Assembly: GCF_000334895.1 (NCBI RefSeq)
Contig: NZ_BAFM01000013.1
Location: forward strand, 1 to 64,000
Reading direction: 5' to 3'
Source: Halococcus agarilyticus
Lineage (GTDB): Archaea > Halobacteriota > Halobacteria > Halobacteriales > Halococcaceae
DNA: 64,000 nucleotides
The notes under the pieces were generated by a model, which saw only the letters and a list, made by a program, of their open reading frames with translations, was not told the origin of the DNA and made no database searches. Numbering within the stretch: the first letter of the stretch is position 1; each line of letters begins with the position of its first letter. A program made the translations under genes and the position numbers. Below are positions 15,638-25,631 of this stretch, piece after piece.

Positions 15638-17947
15638 ATGAACGCCGCCGGAGATGGCTCCATGGGCAGGGCACGCCCTCGACGCGAGGACGCCGCACTG
15701 CTCACCGGCGACGCCGTGTTCACGGCCGATCTGAACCCATCCCAGTGTGCGTCGCTCGCCTTCGTCCGCAGTCGGTACGGCCACGCACGGATCGACCACA
15801 TCGAGGCGGCCGAGGCTGCGACCCGCGACGGCGTTCTCGGGGTGTTCACCTGGGACGACATCGCGGCGTCGGACGCGCCGGGCGTACTCTCTGTCGAGAC
15901 CGCCCGGCCCGGGGTCGACGTACCTGGACACCCGATGCTCGCCCGCGATCGCGTGCGCTATCAGGGCCAGCCGGTCGCCGCGGTCGTGGCCGAGACGCCC
16001 GCCATCGCATCCGATGCCGCCGCGGCCGTCGAGATCGTCGACGAACGCCTCGAAACCACCGTCGATCCGATCGAAGCCACGACGGACGGAGCGCCGACGC
16101 TCTTCGAGGGAGCGCCCGACAACGTGGCCGCAGCCAGGGAGCTGGGCGACGCCGAGCGGACCGACCGGGCGTTCGCCGACGCCGCCACGACGATCGAGAT
16201 CGACCTCGAGAACAACCGGCTCGTGCCGAACGCGATGGAGCCGCGGGCCGCCCTCGCACGATACGATCCCGCCGAGCGTCGACTTCGAGTCGAGATGACG
16301 AGCCAGACGCCACACGGCCACCGCAGCGATCTCGCGACCACCCTCGGGCTCCCCGAAGAGCGGATCCGGGTGATCTCGCCACACGTCGGCGGCGGCTTCG
16401 GGCACAAGGGCCACCACCATCCCGGCGAGGCGATGGCTGCGTGGGCCGCCCGCGAGCTCGAACGACCGATCGCGTGGACGGCCACGCGGACCGAAAACTA
16501 CGCCGCCGGTGCCCACGGTCGTGACCACCGAACGCACGCCGAGTTGGCCCTCGACACGGACGGCAGCGTTCGCGGACTGCGTGCCGACACGTACGCGAAC
16601 GTGGGTGGCTACGGCCTCGGGTCCGCACCGATCCTGCCGACCGGGTACGGTCGATTGCTGTCGAGCCAGTACCGGATCCCGGCGATTCACTGTCGCGTAC
16701 GTAGCGTCTTCACCAACACCGCGCCGGTCCACTCCTACAGGGGCGCCGGGCGGCCGGAGGCGATCTACGTCACCGAGCGGCTCATGGACGTGGCCGCCCG
16801 CGAGCTCGGACTCGACCCGGTCGAACTGCGGCGCAGAAACCTCCTCCCGTCCGACGCGTTCCCCTACGAGACGCCGGTCGGCGCGGTCTACGACAGCGGC
16901 GACTACGGGCGGGCGTTCGACAAGGCGCTTGCGGCGGTGGACTACGACGACCACCGAGGCGGGGAAGCGAACCGCCGCGAGGACGGTCGGTACGTCGGGG
17001 TCGGGATCTCGTGTTACGTGGAATCGACGGGCTCCGGGTTCGAGAGCGGTGTCGTTCGCCTCGATCCGGACGGCGGCGTGACCGTCTCCGCGGGGACGCA
17101 CTCCCACGGCCAGGGGCATCGGACGACGTACGCACAGATCGTCGCGGACGAGCTCGGCGTCGCCGCCGACGACATCGAGGTGATCGAGGGCGACACCGAC
17201 CGGATCCCGGAGGGCACGGGCACGTTCGGGAGTCGAAGCACCATCGTCGGTGGCAACGCCGTCGCGGAGAGTGCCCGCTCGGTCGCGACGACGGCACGTC
17301 GGATCGCCGCCGACCGCCTCGAAGTCGCTGCCGACGACCTCGTGATCGCCGATGGGAACGTCCGCGTTTCCGGAGCCCCTTCCCGCAACGTTCCCCTCGC
17401 GGAGATCGTCGCGACGGCCCACGAGGACGGGGCGGATCAGTCCGACGTCGGGCTCGAAGAGACGACGGTCTACGACCTCGAACGGACGGCCTACACGTTC
17501 GGGACACACGCTGCGGTCGTCGCCGTCGATCCGTCGACCGGCGAGATCGAGGTCGAACGGTACGTCGCCGTGGACGACTGTGGCCCACGCATCAACCCAC
17601 GGATCGTGGAGGGCCAGATCCACGGCGGTGTCGCCCAGGGCATCGGGCAGGCGTTGTACGAACGGACGACGTACGACGAGAACGGGAACTTGCTCACCGG
17701 CTCCCTGCAGGACTACGCCGTCCCCCAAGCGCTCGATCTCCCCGAAATCGAGACGGACCTGACCGTGACGCCGAGCCCGACGAACCGATTGGGTGTGAAG
17801 GGGATCGGCGAAGCGGGCACCATCGCCGCACCACCAGCAGTCGTGAACGCCGCCGTCGACGCGCTCTCGCCGGTCGGGATCCGGCATCTCGATATGCCAC
17901 TCACGGCCGAGTCGGTGTGGCGTGCCATCGAGGAGAACTCCGGCTGA
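15638..17947 (+). CDS. Molybdopterin-binding subunit of the xanthine/CO dehydrogenase family
   Basis: The 769-residue protein covers the whole large subunit: the aldehyde/xanthine dehydrogenase a/b hammerhead at about 10-125 (RARPRREDAALLTGDAVF) and the molybdopterin-binding part from about 130. Cofactor motifs include HVGGGFGHKG, SYRGAGRPEAIYVTERLMD, GTFGSRSTIVGGNAV and GVKGIGEAGTIAAPPA, the last with the catalytic glutamate. It should oxidise an aldehyde, purine or similar substrate in the cytoplasm. The FAD-binding and 2Fe-2S subunits that normally sit beside it are absent here. The substrate cannot be read from sequence. Confidence 0.9.
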   Translation: MNAAGDGSMGRARPRREDAALLTGDAVFTADLNPSQCASLAFVRSRYGHARIDHIEAAEAATRDGVLGVFTWDDIAASDAPGVLSVETARPGVDVPGHPMLARDRVRYQGQPVAAVVAETPAIASDAAAAVEIVDERLETTVDPIEATTDGAPTLFEGAPDNVAAARELGDAERTDRAFADAATTIEIDLENNRLVPNAMEPRAALARYDPAERRLRVEMTSQTPHGHRSDLATTLGLPEERIRVISPHVGGGFGHKGHHHPGEAMAAWAARELERPIAWTATRTENYAAGAHGRDHRTHAELALDTDGSVRGLRADTYANVGGYGLGSAPILPTGYGRLLSSQYRIPAIHCRVRSVFTNTAPVHSYRGAGRPEAIYVTERLMDVAARELGLDPVELRRRNLLPSDAFPYETPVGAVYDSGDYGRAFDKALAAVDYDDHRGGEANRREDGRYVGVGISCYVESTGSGFESGVVRLDPDGGVTVSAGTHSHGQGHRTTYAQIVADELGVAADDIEVIEGDTDRIPEGTGTFGSRSTIVGGNAVAESARSVATTARRIAADRLEVAADDLVIADGNVRVSGAPSRNVPLAEIVATAHEDGADQSDVGLEETTVYDLERTAYTFGTHAAVVAVDPSTGEIEVERYVAVDDCGPRINPRIVEGQIHGGVAQGIGQALYERTTYDENGNLLTGSLQDYAVPQALDLPEIETDLTVTPSPTNRLGVKGIGEAGTIAAPPAVVNAAVDALSPVGIRHLDMPLTAESVWRAIEENSG

Positions 17948-18482
17948 ACGGGTTCGGCGCTCGACTCACGCCGCTCGACAACTCCCCTAACGGATGGAAA
18001 GCCGGATGATGCACCCCTCCAACCGAACTCCACCCGTTCGGCATGGAGGACTACGCCGCCTACTTCACCCAGACGGTGCTGACGAACGCGCTCGGCTACC
18101 GACAGCACCGGTTCGTCGACGGCGATGAGATGCTAACTATCGGCGAGTGAGCGATCCACGACCGACGTCGTGGGCTCGTCCGTGGACTGTCGATCTCGAC
18201 GGGTCGACGCGCTCGCACTCATCGACGGTACGAGTGAACGATTAGGGTGAGAACGGTCGTAGCCGAAACGCAAACCATCGATCCCGTGAGTCGTTGCGCA
18301 GGAGCGCGACGTTGCCGATCGATCGGCCGAGTTCGGGCAAAGCTTGCGCCTCGCGGCGAGACCAACAGGCCTTTCCAGCAACTCTCCCGACGATCGGTAT
18401 GGTCGCACAGACGATGGATCGAGTTCCGCGATAGCGACACAGTACGTTCCATGATCTCCTGTGGGGTCGGTGGTGAACGCTC
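17948..18482 (+). other. Mostly non-coding stretch with one small frame
   Basis: A frame at 18043-18150 encodes 35 residues (MEDYAAYFTQTVLTNALGYR then FVDGDEM) and has haloarchaeal codon bias. It resembles the tail of a longer protein, because the reading also makes sense for about ten residues upstream (HPFG). A TGA at 18007 stops it there. I do not recognise the family. The rest of the region holds nothing I can support. Confidence 0.35.
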
Positions 18483-19301
18483 GTGACCGACCTCCGAGCG
18501 TTCTCGAAGCGAGGCTTCGACGGCGTCGCGCTCAAACCCACCGAGATCGATCTCGACCGAGTGTGCGCCGCCGACGTCGAGAGAGCGATCGTCGACTACG
18601 AGGGAGGCGAGCACGTCCCCAGCACGTCACTGCTCGAGGAGTTCGCCCGGGAGACCACGGTCCGCCTCACGACGCCGGTCCGCGCCGACGGGTTCGATCC
18701 GCTCGGCGATGCGCCCCTCTCGAAGCGCCTGCCGGCCGGTGTCGGACGGGTACTCGTCGCCGGCAACCCGGCGTATCTGACCGACGACGAACGGCGACGG
18801 GCCATCGCGCCGCGGCTCGGCGCGGCCCGCACGGACGATCCCGAGGCCTGGATCGGCACGGAGGGCGTCGAGCGGCTCGCGCTGGCGGCCGGTGGCACCC
18901 AGTTCGAGCTCCTGTCGCCGTCGGCCACCGCCGAAGTACGGGCGCTCCGGGCGGCGGGCTTCGACGACGAGATCGCCGTCTACGCGCCGGTCGTCCTCTC
19001 CGACGACGAGGCGACGCTGCTCGACACGCTCGGGGCGTACGTCGCGCGTCGCGGCTCGGTCGCCGCCGCGCTCGAAAACGCCCGGACCGAAGAGACCAAT
19101 CGAGCGGCCGTTGCCGACGGCGCGCCGACCGACGCCACGGCGACCGGCCGGTCTCGGGCGATACTCCTCGAAGCGATCGACGAGTTCGCGCTCGTTGGTC
19201 GGCCCGCGCGGGTCGGCGAGCGCATCGAGGAGCTTCGATCGGCCGGTGTCGATACGGTCATCGGCTACCCGGCGCGGGGGCCGGACGCGCTCGGTCGGTG
19301 A
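18483..19301 (+). CDS. DUF7388-like, luciferase-like domain protein
   Basis: The 272-residue acidic protein starts at a GTG (18483). Its C-terminal part, VGRPARVGERIEELRSAGVD, matches the closing signature of F420-dependent luciferase-like flavin enzymes. The N-terminal two thirds are compatible with a divergent TIM barrel. From memory this matches a haloarchaeal family annotated DUF7388. No catalytic residue can be fixed and no partner gene is adjacent. An F420- or flavin-binding role is therefore tentative. Confidence 0.65.
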   Translation: MTDLRAFSKRGFDGVALKPTEIDLDRVCAADVERAIVDYEGGEHVPSTSLLEEFARETTVRLTTPVRADGFDPLGDAPLSKRLPAGVGRVLVAGNPAYLTDDERRRAIAPRLGAARTDDPEAWIGTEGVERLALAAGGTQFELLSPSATAEVRALRAAGFDDEIAVYAPVVLSDDEATLLDTLGAYVARRGSVAAALENARTEETNRAAVADGAPTDATATGRSRAILLEAIDEFALVGRPARVGERIEELRSAGVDTVIGYPARGPDALGR

Positions 19302-19528
19302 TCGACCGATCACCGATCGTCGAGCGGTCCTCTCCACGCACAGCACGATAGCCGCTGGTGAGAACAGCGAAAGGGACACACGGCAAACCACCGATCGTCG
19401 ACTACTCGGAACCATCCGTCGGAACACCGCGAACGACGCTCCGACCGGCAGTGATCTACCCGAGCTGCTCTGGAAGGCACGACGGAGCGTTCGGTTCTGG
19501 GCGATCGTGCGGTGAGTGAACGGACGAG

Positions 19529-20752
19529 CTATCGAGACGGCCGTCCGGGAGGACCGGGCTGGCGATCGTCGATGTCGGCCCAGACCAGTCGATGGTCGGA
19601 CGCAGTCTCGACGGCGTCCCCGAGGCCCCGTTTGGAAGCGTTCTTGCTCGGCCAGACGACCGAGGACGACCGCAACGAGAGGTCCGGCGACGGAAGCACC
19701 CAGTCGACTTTCGGTCTGTTCTCAAAGGTGGCGGTCGCGTAGGGGTTGCCTCGTTGTGCACCACCCGGACTCGTCGGCAGGCGGCGGGTGGTGAAATCGT
19801 CGTTCTCGACGAAGTACTTCGTCGCCGGATCGAGTGGTTCATCTCCCGGCCCGGCGTTCATATCGCCCATCAGAACGTAGGAGGCGTCGTCCGCGAGTCC
19901 GCCCGTCATCCCGCTGTCGTCGTAGATGTACTCCGCGCCGGCGACGTAATCCGCGAAGAACCGCACCTCGTCGTGGTTCCACCGTCCGTTGAAGTTGTTC
20001 GGGCCGTCGAAGACGGGCGGGGTCGGATGGCTGAACAGCCCGTGGACCGTCCCACCCTCCACCTCGAACGGCACGTCGATGTGGGTCTTCGAGGAGAGCC
20101 GATAGACGTCCGTCTCGGCCTCCGTCAGGTAGATTCCCTCCGGATCGACACCGGGCTCTCCCTTGATCGGGATCAGGTTGCCGGGCATATCGGTCCAGCG
20201 GAACTTCTGGAACGACCGGATGCCAGCCTCGTCGAACGGATGTTTGCTCGCGATCCCGAACGCGTACTGGCCGGGGAAGACGCCGAACCCGAACGCATCA
20301 CCCGGACGTTCGCCGGCGTTGCCGTCCTTGTTGAAGTCGTAGGGCTCCTCGGGGAGGACGCCCGTGTTGCTGGTCGGTTGGAGGGTGTACTGATACTCGA
20401 TACCGTCGAGGGTCCGGTGCTGTGGTTCACTGAGATAGTTGTCGACGAACGCCTGGATGTTCGTCTTCTTCGTGGGGACGCCGTCTTCGACCCTCGCCCT
20501 TTGAATGTTGTTGGCGAGTTCGTTGACGACGATGATATCCGGGTCGATCTCCTGAATCACACGAGCGGCAGCAGCGGCTTGTTCGTCGCCCTTCTGTTGG
20601 ACCTGCTCCGTGTTCAGATCCACGACGTTGAACGCCGCGTAGCGAGTGCCGCTTCCTCGGCCCGCTGCACTCGCCGTCCCGATGAAGGCCGACGACGCGA
20701 CGGCCGAGCCTGCGACTTGCAGAAATCCGCGCCGATCGGTATCTCGCACCAT
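19529..20752 (-). CDS. Tat-exported endonuclease/exonuclease/phosphatase-family protein
   Basis: With the ATG at 20752 the 407-residue protein begins with a twin-arginine signal (DRRGFLQVAGSAVASSAF, then TASAAG), indicating export in folded form. The mature part has EEP-fold motifs in order: YAAFNVVDLN, the metal-binding glutamate in VVNELANN, KTHIDVPFEV, LMGDMNAGPGDEP and the terminal ASDHRLVWADI. The family cleaves phosphodiester bonds in DNA, lipids or inositol phosphates. An extracellular nuclease or phosphatase for nutrient uptake is likely. An upstream in-frame ATG exists, but that extension lacks sense and would bury the Tat motif. Confidence 0.88.
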   Translation of the reverse strand: MVRDTDRRGFLQVAGSAVASSAFIGTASAAGRGSGTRYAAFNVVDLNTEQVQQKGDEQAAAAARVIQEIDPDIIVVNELANNIQRARVEDGVPTKKTNIQAFVDNYLSEPQHRTLDGIEYQYTLQPTSNTGVLPEEPYDFNKDGNAGERPGDAFGFGVFPGQYAFGIASKHPFDEAGIRSFQKFRWTDMPGNLIPIKGEPGVDPEGIYLTEAETDVYRLSSKTHIDVPFEVEGGTVHGLFSHPTPPVFDGPNNFNGRWNHDEVRFFADYVAGAEYIYDDSGMTGGLADDASYVLMGDMNAGPGDEPLDPATKYFVENDDFTTRRLPTSPGGAQRGNPYATATFENRPKVDWVLPSPDLSLRSSSVVWPSKNASKRGLGDAVETASDHRLVWADIDDRQPGPPGRPSR

Positions 20753-21176
20753 GGTCGACGTTCGATCAGGCACGAGGCATAAGCCCTCGGGTTGCGAGGA
20801 ACGGCAAACAGTGCGGGTCCTGCATTCGCGACCACGCTGGTAGGCTCTCTCGACCAACGGTACACCTCGCTCACTTGCGGAAGAGTTCTGTAGCAGTTTT
20901 CATCCGCTGGATCGACGGCGAACTCCGGGGAACGGTGGGGGATCAGGACGGGGAGCATCCGTTCCCCATCCGAGAGCGCCCCACAGGCGCGGATCTGACG
21001 GTGCTCCGTTGGATGGGACGGTTCGTGACCTCGGCGTCCGGGATGCCCAGTCCCACGCGTTGCTCGATGAAACTCGCCGCTTTCGACAGCGACTGCTCGC
21101 CGCTCGTCGACAGGCGACGAACGCAAGTTCGCCCGACACGATGCTTTATACCGTTCCCTGCAAACCACACCTAACG
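20753..21176. other. Divergent intergenic region before the ABC ATPase gene
   Basis: Overlapping frames here do not give a recognisable protein. TTTATA at 21145-21150 lies about 30 bases before the ATG at 21177 and is the probable promoter of a leaderless ABC ATPase transcript. Confidence 0.5.
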
Positions 21177-21899
21177 ATGGCCACCCCCGTCCTCGAAGCC
21201 GACGAAATCGGCGTCACACGCGGGAGTACGCAGATCCTGACCGACGTCTCCCTTTCGATCCCTGCCGCGGCGCGGACGCTCGTGCAGGGTCCGAGCGGCG
21301 CGGGGAAGACCACGTTGTTCGACGTCCTTGGCCTGCTCGATCGCCCGACGAGCGGTTCGCTTGCGATCCAGGGCTCGATGGCCGGGGACCTCACCGAACG
21401 CGAACGCGCCCGACTGCGACGGGAGACGATCGGCTTCATCTTCCAGGAGTTCCAGCTCGTCGCGGACCTCACTGCGTGGGAGAACGCCGCCCTTCCCCAG
21501 GAACACGCCGGCACCCGCGACGAGGCGTGGCTCGACACGCTGTTCGCCACACTCGACATCGAGGGGCTCGCGGGACAGTATCCCGCGACGCTCAGCGGCG
21601 GCGAGAAACAGCGCGTGGCGATCGCGCGGGCGCTCGCGAACGAGCCCGCGATCGTGCTCGCCGACGAACCGACGGGCCAGCTCGATCCCGACACCGCTGA
21701 TCGCGTACTCTCGCTCCTGTTCGATCTCCAGGAGACGACCGGGACCGCGCTACTCACCATCAGTCACGATCGGCGACTGCAGTCTGCCTTTCACGACGTC
21801 GTGCGCCTCGAAGACGGCACGACGATCCCGACGAGCGGCGAGCCCGATGCCGAAGCCAGCCCCCCAGAAGACGGTGCGGAGAACGCTACTCCCCGGTGA
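21177..21899 (+). CDS. ABC transporter ATP-binding protein (LolD/MacB type)
   Basis: The 240-residue ATPase shows Walker A GPSGAGKTTLFD, Q-loop FIFQEFQLVADL, signature LSGGEKQRVAIARAL, Walker B IVLADEPTGQLD and the H-loop region LLTISHDRRL. It is closest to the LolD/MacB/FtsE class that pairs with FtsX-like permeases. The FtsX-like permease at 25866 is the obvious partner, although three genes lie between. The class usually drives mechanical transfer or release of lipoproteins and surface proteins rather than uptake. The ATG at 21177 follows a TATA box by about 30 bases. Confidence 0.9.
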   Translation: MATPVLEADEIGVTRGSTQILTDVSLSIPAAARTLVQGPSGAGKTTLFDVLGLLDRPTSGSLAIQGSMAGDLTERERARLRRETIGFIFQEFQLVADLTAWENAALPQEHAGTRDEAWLDTLFATLDIEGLAGQYPATLSGGEKQRVAIARALANEPAIVLADEPTGQLDPDTADRVLSLLFDLQETTGTALLTISHDRRLQSAFHDVVRLEDGTTIPTSGEPDAEASPPEDGAENATPR

Positions 21900-22821
21900 C
21901 GTTGTAGCTGTCTTCCTGAGCTGAAGCGTTGTTCACGGCGAGTGAGAACGTGTAGTTGCCGGGTGCGGTCGTCGCGACACCACCATCGAGCACGACGACG
22001 ATCTCGTCGTCCGGATCGACGCTTCGATTGCCGTCGAGCGGCACGACGAACCCCTCGCCGGCGTCGTTCGTCCGAATGCCGCCCTCGACGTTCGACCCGA
22101 GACCCGGTCCATCCGTCCGACGTCCGGTGTGATTGCTCGTCTCGTCGATGCCCGCCGTCTCGACGTCGAAGACCGAGACGTTCGAAACGTCGAGCCCCTC
22201 GCCGGCATCGACGGTGACGCTCTCGATGCCCTCGGTTGCGGACTCGGAGCTCATCGCAGCGTAGACCCACACCCCGACGTCCGTGGTGTTCGCCGTGCGG
22301 GGTTCGACGATGACGTCCAAGCCGGTGGCCTCGGGCGAGCTGTCGACCGCTGCGCGTTCGATCGGCGTCGACGTGGCGAGAGTGTCGCTGGTCGTGGGTG
22401 CGAGATCACTGGTCGTGGGTTCGGGATCGCCGTCGGTCGTCGTGGTTTCTGCCTCGTTCGTGGTCGTCGAGAGCACGGTGGTCTCCGTGTCGGTACCCGT
22501 TTCGGTGGCACGGTCAGTGCCGACGGTGGACGGTGGAGCGTCCGTTTCGGTGGCCGGTGTCTGGGTTCCGTCCGTTGGCCCGCCGCCACATCCCGCGAGC
22601 ACCATCAACAGGGCGACGACGCCGATCGCCACGAGCCGTTTCGGCGGCACGAGCGGCGAACCCGACCACCGAAGTCGTCCGGACGGGTTCGTTCCGCTGC
22701 TGTCGGGCTTCGACGAAGGAGGGGTGTCGTCGATCGAGTCACGACTGTCGTCAATCACGGTTTCGTTGTCCGCGGTGTCGATTGGTATAACTGTACTGAT
22801 CCGGCGATTTCCACACGCCAT
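21886..22821 (-). CDS. Lipoprotein with Thr-rich stalk
   Basis: The 311-residue protein has a hydrophobic segment ending in a lipobox (VALLMVLAGCGGG, residues about 65-77), so it should be lipid-anchored outside. About 60 unusual residues precede the hydrophobic stretch, so the true start could be later, though no ATG is available. A Thr/Ser-rich stalk follows (TETGTDTETTVLSTTT), probably glycosylated. A beta-rich domain comes next (VTVDAGEGLDVSNVSVFDV, DDEIVVVLDGGVATTAPGNY). Its 3' end overlaps that of the convergent ABC ATPase by 14 bases. It may be a substrate or partner of that transporter; this is inference. Confidence 0.75.
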   Translation of the reverse strand: MACGNRRISTVIPIDTADNETVIDDSRDSIDDTPPSSKPDSSGTNPSGRLRWSGSPLVPPKRLVAIGVVALLMVLAGCGGGPTDGTQTPATETDAPPSTVGTDRATETGTDTETTVLSTTTNEAETTTTDGDPEPTTSDLAPTTSDTLATSTPIERAAVDSSPEATGLDVIVEPRTANTTDVGVWVYAAMSSESATEGIESVTVDAGEGLDVSNVSVFDVETAGIDETSNHTGRRTDGPGLGSNVEGGIRTNDAGEGFVVPLDGNRSVDPDDEIVVVLDGGVATTAPGNYTFSLAVNNASAQEDSYNVTGE

Positions 22822-22932
22822 GGAACCGTGCTTCGGCTCACGTGGCCCTTCTTTCGGGAGTTCCCTGGCCAGTTCTCGATCCGTTCCACGGGGAAGGAAA
22901 GCAGTTTTATCCGGGCACGGAGAGGTGACGAT

Positions 22933-25131
22933 GTGGCATCCGCCCGTCGCCGCAACACCGTCACGGTGGGACTCCTCGTTGCGGTGTTGATCGCGGTCGC
23001 CGGTCTCCCGCTCGGTAGCGCGACCGAGGTTGGCCCACGGGACACGGCCGATCGCTTCCGGCAGACCGGAGCCGAACCGACGCCGGCGAACAACACGACC
23101 GTTCGCCACGAGAACCCGGCATCGGTCGATCGGGAGGGCAACGTCTCGGAGCTACAGAGCTGGTTGGCCGGTCGGTTGAGTCAGGCACATATCGACTGTT
23201 CGGAGGGGTTGGAAGTCGGCCGATACGCCGCCTGCAACAGATCCGACAGCGAGTACCCGGACTGGCTCGACAAGTACGTCAACGTCACTCGGGAGAGCGA
23301 TTCGGACACCAACGAGAGCACTGCGTTCGAACGCACTGGCGAGGACCAATCGGAGTACGCGTCGGACGTCCGCCGGTTTCGGACCACGGTCGAGAAGTAT
23401 CGAGATGCGCGACAGAACGGAAGCACGACGCGTGCGCGACGACTCGCTCGACGGGCCCAACGGATCGCGAGACGGGTGAACGAGACCGGTAGGCAGCTGA
23501 CACGGGATTATCGCGCGATCGCAAACGGAACGGGGCAGAACCTCTCGGTGGCCGTCGATACGACCCGCACGGTCACGCGAAACGTCACGACTACTGCTGA
23601 ATCGGTCAGCACCGAACAGTTCGTCAACACGACGATCACCGCCACAGCAGCCGCCCAGCGGATCTCGTTTCGCGACCCGCTACGTGTGACCGGACGCCTC
23701 GCGTCGGCCAACGGCACCCCGCTCGCGGACCGCACGGTACTGCTCCGAGCAGGCAACCAGACCCGCCGGACGACCACGAACGCATCGGGTGGGTACACCC
23801 TCACCTATCGCCCGACGCTGGTGTCGCTCGACACGCGGGCGGTGACGCTTCGCTACCGACCGACGAATCTCTCGGTGTATCGCGGCGATCGGACGTCGGT
23901 CCCCGTGACGATCCGGCAGGTACAGCCGACGCTGCGGGCGAGCGGTGCGCCGCGAAACGTGAGCTTCGGCGAACTGCTCGGCGTGAGCGGTCGTGTCGCT
24001 GTCGACAACACCAGCGTGCGATCGGTCCCGGTCGCCGTCTCGGTCGACGGACAGGAACTGAGACTCGCCAGCGGTGCGCGAGCACGGACGTCGTCCAACG
24101 GGCTGTACAGGGTGGCCAGGCGACTGCCGAAGGAGGTGAACGCCGGACAGCAGACCGTTCGCGTCTCGCTTCCCGTCGAGAACAGAGCCCTCGGACGGGC
24201 CAACACGTCGCTCCCGGTGACGGTCACGTCGACACCGACGGCGCTTTCGATCAACGCATCCCAGCGATCGGTCAACGGGTCGGCTGTCGGCGGGCCGGTC
24301 GTTCGCGTTGCTGGGCGACTCACGACCGACGATGGGACGCCGATACGGAACGAATCGGTGAGGATCGGTCTCAACAGCACCACCAGCACGACGGTGTCGA
24401 CCGGCGAAAGCGGTCGCTACACGGCAACACTCACCGTTCCGGAAGCGTCGTTCGCCGAGCGCTCTGGAAACGTGACGACCACGGTCGTCGCCGCGTACGA
24501 CGGTGCGAGCACGAACCTCGACTCGTCGCGTGCTCGGACGTCGATCCGACTCGCAGTCCCGACACAGCCGACGGCAGGCCTCCTCGAACGATTGGTTGGC
24601 GTGTTCGATGACGCACCGTGGGCGTACTGGGTGGTGGTCGGTCTTGGCCTGCTTCTGCTTGCCGGGTACGGAGTGTACCGGTATCGTGAGCGTGTCGGTC
24701 CGGACGGAGACAGTTCCGCAGCGGGCCAGGCGAGAACGGACGACGAAAGCGAGCGCGCCGGCGATGCTGGCGCTCGGACGCCGTTGCTCGAAACGGCACA
24801 CGATCAGCTGTCGGAGGGCGATACGGCGGGTGCGATCGGGCTCGCCTACGCGGCCGTCCGACGATCGTTGCAGCACGATCTCGACCTCACGACTGCACGC
24901 ACCCACTGGGAGTTCCTCGATGCGTGCCTCGATCGGGGAGTCGAGGGGCGTCGGCTCGACGCACTCCAGCGACTCACCGAGTTCTACGAGCGTGCGGCGT
25001 TCTCGGAGCAATCGCTCTCCACGGAGACGGGGACGACCGCGCTCGAAAACGCACGCGCGGTGGCTGACGAGGACGAGCGAACACGGCCGGACGGGTCGAC
25101 GGCCGAGACGGACACGGACTTCGAGCCGTAG
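22933..25131 (+). CDS. Ig-like surface protein with membrane helix and DUF4129-like cytoplasmic tail
   Basis: With the GTG at 22933 the 732-residue protein starts with a signal peptide (VTVGLLVAVLIAVAGLPLG). A TTTTAT box lies about 25 bases upstream. A charged helical region follows (about 95-190). After it come two or three beta-sandwich repeats with carboxypeptidase-regulatory or Ig-like patterns (VTGRLASANGTPLADRTVLL, VAGRLTTDDGTPIRNESV) and many N-glycosylation sequons. One membrane helix (WVVVGLGLLLLAGYGVYRY) precedes a cytoplasmic DUF4129-like domain (SEGDTAGAIGLAYAAVRRSL). DUF4129 domains usually occur with MoxR-DUF58 systems, and such an operon lies at 33881-37708. Confidence 0.8.
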   Translation: MASARRRNTVTVGLLVAVLIAVAGLPLGSATEVGPRDTADRFRQTGAEPTPANNTTVRHENPASVDREGNVSELQSWLAGRLSQAHIDCSEGLEVGRYAACNRSDSEYPDWLDKYVNVTRESDSDTNESTAFERTGEDQSEYASDVRRFRTTVEKYRDARQNGSTTRARRLARRAQRIARRVNETGRQLTRDYRAIANGTGQNLSVAVDTTRTVTRNVTTTAESVSTEQFVNTTITATAAAQRISFRDPLRVTGRLASANGTPLADRTVLLRAGNQTRRTTTNASGGYTLTYRPTLVSLDTRAVTLRYRPTNLSVYRGDRTSVPVTIRQVQPTLRASGAPRNVSFGELLGVSGRVAVDNTSVRSVPVAVSVDGQELRLASGARARTSSNGLYRVARRLPKEVNAGQQTVRVSLPVENRALGRANTSLPVTVTSTPTALSINASQRSVNGSAVGGPVVRVAGRLTTDDGTPIRNESVRIGLNSTTSTTVSTGESGRYTATLTVPEASFAERSGNVTTTVVAAYDGASTNLDSSRARTSIRLAVPTQPTAGLLERLVGVFDDAPWAYWVVVGLGLLLLAGYGVYRYRERVGPDGDSSAAGQARTDDESERAGDAGARTPLLETAHDQLSEGDTAGAIGLAYAAVRRSLQHDLDLTTARTHWEFLDACLDRGVEGRRLDALQRLTEFYERAAFSEQSLSTETGTTALENARAVADEDERTRPDGSTAETDTDFEP

Positions 25132-25190
25132 CCCAGGTTCGGACGATCGGCGGGTCGTGTCTCGTCCGTTCGATCCGGCTGCCGGGGCGA

Positions 25191-25631
25191 TCAACCGGTC
25201 GTCGCGTTCGGTGCTTGTCCGGTTTCGAGTCCCTCTTCTTCGGGAACCGTCGGTGTGTTCTCGAACGGCGTGCCAGTCCCCTCCGATGGCGCACGTCCCG
25301 TTTCGAGCGCTTCACCGCTCTCGTTCCCCAGTTCGAGCTCCTCTCGTTCGGTGGCCGCAGTATCCTCCTCGGTGTTCGTTCCGGTAGCACTCCCGCTCCC
25401 GCCACCGTCGGTATCACCACCCTCGCCTCCACTGCCGCCAGTGCCGCCACTCCCACTGTCACTACCGCTCCCACCGTCTCCATCGCTGTTTTCACCGTCG
25501 GAGCCGCTCGGTGTGCCCTGAGTGGAACCCTCAGAGCGTCCTTCGCTGTCGCCACCGAGCTGTGAACAGCCAGCAAACAGCAAAGACCCGGTAGCGCTCC
25601 CCACTCCGGCGAGGCATTCTCGTCGATTCAC
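25191..25631 (-). CDS. Gly/Ser-rich lipoprotein
   Basis: Starting at the GTG at 25631, the 146-residue protein begins MNRRECLAGVGSATGSLLFA followed by lipobox cysteine (FAGC), a Tat-style lipoprotein signal. The rest is low-complexity Gly, Ser, Asp, Glu and Thr sequence with repeated LETG(R/Q)AP motifs near the end. It probably forms a flexible acidic surface coat or linker. An ATG at 25691 would add 20 residues before the signal and is less likely. It sits between the Ig-like membrane protein and the FtsX-like permease. Confidence 0.7.
   Translation of the reverse strand: MNRRECLAGVGSATGSLLFAGCSQLGGDSEGRSEGSTQGTPSGSDGENSDGDGGSGSDSGSGGTGGSGGEGGDTDGGGSGSATGTNTEEDTAATEREELELGNESGEALETGRAPSEGTGTPFENTPTVPEEEGLETGQAPNATTG

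Noticed and set aside
14822-17887. Minus-strand open frame of about 1,000 codons
   Set aside because: Antisense to the molybdopterin dehydrogenase gene, whose cofactor motifs are intact. The long frame is a GC-bias effect.
22129-22932. N-terminal extension of the Ig/DUF4129 gene
   Set aside because: The extension is antisense to the lipoprotein gene and would place the signal peptide in mid-protein. The GTG at 22933 follows a TATA box.
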